Origin: Euglena gracilis
Lineage: Eukaryota; Euglenida; Euglenophyceae; Euglenales
Assembly: GCA_039621445.1 (NCBI GenBank)
Contig: CP154956.1
Span: 24,230,743 to 24,294,742, forward strand
Direction: 5' to 3'
DNA: 64,000 nt
Within the stretch, counting starts at the first letter, position 1. The number at the start of each line of letters is the position of its first letter. The notes beneath the pieces are model-generated. The model was not told the DNA's origin. It ran no database searches and saw nothing but the letters and a program-made list of their open reading frames with translations. Shown here piece by piece: positions 60,917 through 64,000 of the stretch. The translations under genes were made by a program, and so were the position numbers.

Positions 60917-61307
60917 AGGTTGACGGCTTGTTTTTTTTTGAAACAAAAAAAACATGTTTATTTTCTTAAAAAAATATGTTTTTTTTTAAAAAAACGGTTC
61001 GGTGAAAATTTTTTGAAATGCTTTTTTAGAAAAAAGTTCATTTTTTATCTCTGCATCTCCGTAGTCCACAAAGGGCACTGGCTTTCACATGTGCGACGCC
61101 TTGCCAACCACACCTTTTTGGGATGAAGGGTTAGGAAAAACTTAAAAAAACGCCACTTTTTGGTGACCAAAAAAATGACTTTAGAACTTTTTCCTCAAAA
61201 AAAAGGCCATTTCGCAAGGAAAAAGGTTAATTTTTTGCTTTTTCAAAAAAAAATGTTTTTTTTGGTGTTTTTTTTTAAATAAAAAAAATTTGTGTTTTTT
61301 GTTTTTT

Positions 61308-61392
61308 TGAACCCTGACCCTAACCCTAACCCTAACCCGAACCCTATTCCTTAAAGAACAAAAATTTAGGGTTGGGGTTGGGGTTAGGTGGG
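61308..61392. repeat. Interstitial telomere-like repeats, both orientations
   Basis: CCCTGACCCTAACCCTAACC continues to about six units at 61,313-61,346. Then TTAGGGTTGGGGTTGGGGTT (61,367-61,390) runs in the opposite sense. Confidence 0.85.
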
Positions 61393-61858
61393 GGTTGTAG
61401 GCGGGGAGCGAACAAGTGGCGTTTTTTGTCGGGCAAGGATAAACTTTTGATTTCTCACTTGTTTTTGCAACGCTCTTTTTCTTTCTCCTCTCATCTTCAT
61501 TTCATCATAGCAAGCATGCCGTGACATTGCAGAAAAGCCTATTCAAAAAAGGACACCAAGCACTTGGTGGGGACGCGGGGGGGACGCAGGGGGGGACGCG
61601 GGGGGGACGCGGGGGCACAACCCCCATTAAGATACAGCAGTTCCTAATAAGCTTCGTTCTGCCATGTCGACAGAGAATGAAACAAAAATTCGTCAGCGGG
61701 CACACAAAGAAATGGTCTATGTTCGAGATTAGAATTTCTCAGGCAGATTTCATTATCAGAAATCGGAAGGGACCAATTAATCGTTAATTGTCCGAGACAC
61801 CCCGATTAATCGCGATTAATTGTTCACCAGCCCGAAACGATTAATTGGCACAACCCTA

Positions 61859-62244
61859 CTCCCGCATAAAATTACCCACCCCCAAGGGTCTGGGAAAGGG
61901 TCCAGCAGGAAATTTCTTGTGCCAGGGTATGTTGCAGGGGTTTTTTTAGTCGTAGACCCCCGGGGGGTAGGGTGGGTGGGTCCTGCTGAGCCCCCCCCCC
62001 CCCCCCCCCCCCGGGAGTCCCCTCCACAGGGGAGTGGGTTATACTTTTCGGCGTCTTTGGCGCCGAAAATTTTTGAAACAAAGTGCTATTTTCAGCATTT
62101 TCCGCGATTTTTTCGATTTTTCAGGGAAAAGTAAGTGGGTCTCCGGGACCTCCCCAGGTGGGGGGGGTGGGGGACCCCCCCCAGGTCTTTAAAAAAAAAC
62201 CCCGTTTGTGTGACATTTGTTGTGCCATTTTGAAGAATTTCCAA
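61859..62244. other. C/G tracts and a hairpin
   Basis: C(30)-type run at 61,988-62,012. Hairpin TTTTCGGCGTC-TTT-GGCGCCGAAAA at 62,043-62,070. No gene recognised. Confidence 0.5.
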
Positions 62245-62580
62245 TTGGTGGGGATCAGGCTTGTGCTTAGTCGGGTGCCTACCCCACGGGGGGGGGGGGG
62301 GGGGTGCTAGGGGCAGGCACCCCATAGCACCCGATCCGTCCCCCCCCCCCCGGGGGGGGGTAGGGTTTTGGGGGGTGCCTGCCCCTAGCAGGCACCCCCC
62401 TCCGACCCCGGCGCCGAAGGCGCCGGGGGCCCGGAAAAGGCCATTTTCAATGAAAATTTTCTGGGTCCGGCCCGGACCCCTATCCCCCCCCCCGGGGGGG
62501 GGTGTGCCTGCTAGGGGCAGGCACCCTATAGCACCCACCCCCCCCCCTCCCCCCCCCCCCGGTTGGTAAGCACAAGCATG
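62245..62580. repeat. Dispersed repeat with GTGCCTGC(C)CCTAGCAGGCAC hairpins, copy 1
   Basis: CAGGCTTGTGCTTAGTCGGG, TGCCTACCCCACGGGG, GGTGCTAGGGGCAGGCACCC, hairpin CCGGCGCC-GAA-GGCGCCGG (62408-62425), CCATTTTCAATGAAAATTTT, and GTGCCTGCTAGGGGCAGGCA. Copy 2 at 63,590-63,885 has the same order. Several self-complementary blocks could fold into one long structured unit. Confidence 0.8.
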
Positions 62581-62754
62581 GTGGGGATTCCAAACCACTG
62601 ATGAGGAAATGAGATTATGAGGTCCAACTGCAGGAAAATGTTGCAATTCTGCGGTCAGTCCGAAACCCTGAAGTTTTCTTTTCTTTGTACAAGTTCCATT
62701 TTGATATCTGTTATCGCGCGACAGAACACCCTTTCGGTTATCGCATGACAGTTA

Positions 62755-63150
62755 CCATGCCCCCCCCCCTTTACTGTTCCCCCCCTTACTGTTCCCATTG
62801 GGGGGACGGGAACAGTACAGTGTCATAGCACTTTTTGTAAAGGATTCTTGAAACACAAGGCAAAAAAGGGGATTTTTTTGGTCGGCTTTAGGTGCATTCC
62901 ATCCCACCAAAATCCAACCTAATGCCAAAATGGATGTTGTGGAGGTGCAATTTTCAAGCATGTAAACCAAAAAAGCTTCATTTTGGCATTTTAGGTGGCC
63001 TTCTGGGTCTAACTTGGTTGGTTGGTTCATGGCCCATGGGAACAGTAAGGGGGGGGGAGCTCGTCCCTCCCCCCTTACTGTTCCCCCCCCCTTACTGTTC
63101 CCATGGACCCAAAAGGGGGCCACGGGACGGGAACAGTAAGGGGGGGGGGG
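62755..63150. repeat. Inverted repeats of CTTACTGTTCCC / GGGAACAGTAAG
   Basis: TACTGTTCCCATTGGGGGGA-CGGGAACAGTA at 62,786-62,818. GGGAACAGTAAGGGGGG and CCCCCCCTTACTGTTCCC alternate at 63,038-63,150. The sequence after the first copy (GTGTCATAGCACTTTTT) is shared with 54,815. Confidence 0.8.
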
Positions 63151-63589
63151 CATGGTAAGGAAACAGGGGTTTTCTGAATCCGGAGGGGACCCTGACCCCC
63201 AAAATAAGCCCCGGGTTTTTATTTTTGGGTCCGTTGCTGGAGGGGTGTTTTCTTTGGATTTTTTCTTGACCGACCAGGCCCGAAAAAGCATCATTTTTCA
63301 GGATCCCAAAAGTACAAAAACTTCGCGCCATGTGTAAAATTGTTATATGTGACATTTACCATGATTTCTGGATCTCAAAAATTCGAATATTTCTGATATT
63401 GCATAATTTTTGTGTCTGAAATTGGGGTTTTTGGTGATTTTTCAGGGATTTTTTTCACCGTCCGTGCCGCTTTGCGTCAGAGGGGGTCTTATTTTTGGAG
63501 TTTGCTCGATCGGCCAGGGGGGTTTATTTTAGGGGGGTTACCCCTATGGGGAGGGTCCAGCCAGCCTACACCTTTATCCACCCAGTGCC
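63151..63589. other. No gene recognised
   Basis: Mixed sequence, without supported frames. Confidence 0.4.
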
Positions 63590-63890
63590 AGGCTGCGGAC
63601 CAGGCTTGCGCTTAGTCGGGTGCCTACCCCACGGGGGGGGTGCTAGGGGCAGGCACCCCAGAGCACCCGATCCGACCCCCCCCGGGGGGGGTAGGGTTTT
63701 GGGGGGTGCCTGCCCCTAGCAGGCACCCCCCCCCCTCCGACCCCAGCGCCAAAGGCGCCGGGGGCCCGGAAAAGGCCATTTTCAATGAAAATTTTCTGGG
63801 TCCCCCGGACCCCCCCCCCCGGGGGTGCCTGCTAGGGGCAGGCACCCTATAGCACCCCCCCCCCCGTTGGTAAGCACAAGCATGCTGCGG
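63590..63890. repeat. Dispersed repeat with GC hairpins, copy 2
   Basis: Same order of blocks as 62,245-62,580, with shorter C/G runs and hairpin AGCGCC-AAA-GGCGCC (63,744-63,758). It differs mainly in homopolymer length. 63,891-64,000 holds nothing recognisable. Confidence 0.8.
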
Positions 63891-64000
63891 ACCCCCTGGG
63901 GGTTCGCCAAAAAAAATTTTGGTCGTTTTTGGGGTTTCACCTCCAAAAATTTTGTCTGAAAAATGCCAGCACAGCTTTGTTGGACATTTTTTTTGGGCAC

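Larger units (their letters stand above)
60329..61858. mobile_element. Non-autonomous hAT-type element (1.5 kb)
   Basis: Inverted ends: TAGGGCTGTTTCAATTAATC at 60329 and, reversed from 61858, TAGGGTTGTGCCAATTAATC. Both ends carry several ATTAATCG units (60,343-60,410 and 61,775-61,845), which look like transposase-binding repeats. Flanks CTTCCCGC (60321-60328) and CTCCCGC (from 61859) are alike except for one base, close to the 8-base hAT duplication. There is no transposase. Inside are GGGGACGCGGG repeats (60,593-60,630; 61,570-61,615) and telomere-like repeats. Confidence 0.65.

Overview
This is nuclear DNA of a microbial eukaryote that I cannot name. The eukaryotic evidence is short GT-AG introns of 46-49 bases, pol III tRNA-like units, a chromodomain Ty3/gypsy retrotransposon, hAT transposons with BED zinc fingers, a PHD finger gene and fragments of eukaryotic elongation factor 1-alpha. 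TTAGGG-type telomere-like repeats occur at interstitial positions. No complete housekeeping gene is present. The window is a graveyard of nested mobile elements in a background of C(n)/G(n) tracts, hairpins and minisatellites.

Layout. 1-1,990: a 71-base repeat, a composite 78/112-base satellite and G-rich repeats. 2,000-8,080: minisatellites, the LTR end and primer-binding site of a lost gypsy element, a near-perfect 118-base hairpin, a broken EF-1alpha piece, C/G tracts, a tRNA-like SINE and the 5' end of a non-LTR element carrying a 2A peptide. 8,078-8,977: a 0.9-kb non-autonomous hAT element with an exact 8-base target duplication. 9,000-14,970: two broken non-LTR retrotransposons of the type with a C-terminal restriction-like endonuclease (called RLE elements here), with hAT pieces. 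15,106-18,750: a retroelement with an RT-RNase H protein and split direct repeats (A1...B1A2...B2) like the DIRS/Ngaro order. 18,790-42,600: two further RLE elements, one of them split by a 16.8-kb Ty3/gypsy chromovirus (19,595-36,437; 429-base LTRs with one difference; target duplication GTAAG). 42,600-46,200: a second EF-1alpha piece and a broken hAT gene that contains a minisatellite and a possible CDP-diacylglycerol synthase fragment. 46,200-51,100: a 1.1-kb tandem duplication, minisatellites and a fourth RLE 3' end. 51,100-64,000: a small spliced gene for a two-membrane-segment protein, a PHD finger gene, a third hAT remnant, a family of small hairpins, a 1.5-kb non-autonomous hAT element with telomere-like repeats inside, and paired dispersed repeats.

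The elements fall into an order of insertion. The chromovirus is young and lies in an RLE element, which is itself interrupted by a segment carrying an unknown gene. The most unusual points are: the chromovirus, with a very large Gag, a DIRS-like domain between protease and RT, in-frame stops around the protease and a 1,814-codon third ORF; 2A-type peptides at five places in four retroelements, two of them in tandem in one element; the split direct repeats of the 15-18.7 kb element; and a set of small hairpins whose stems vary by paired changes while loop and tail stay constant.
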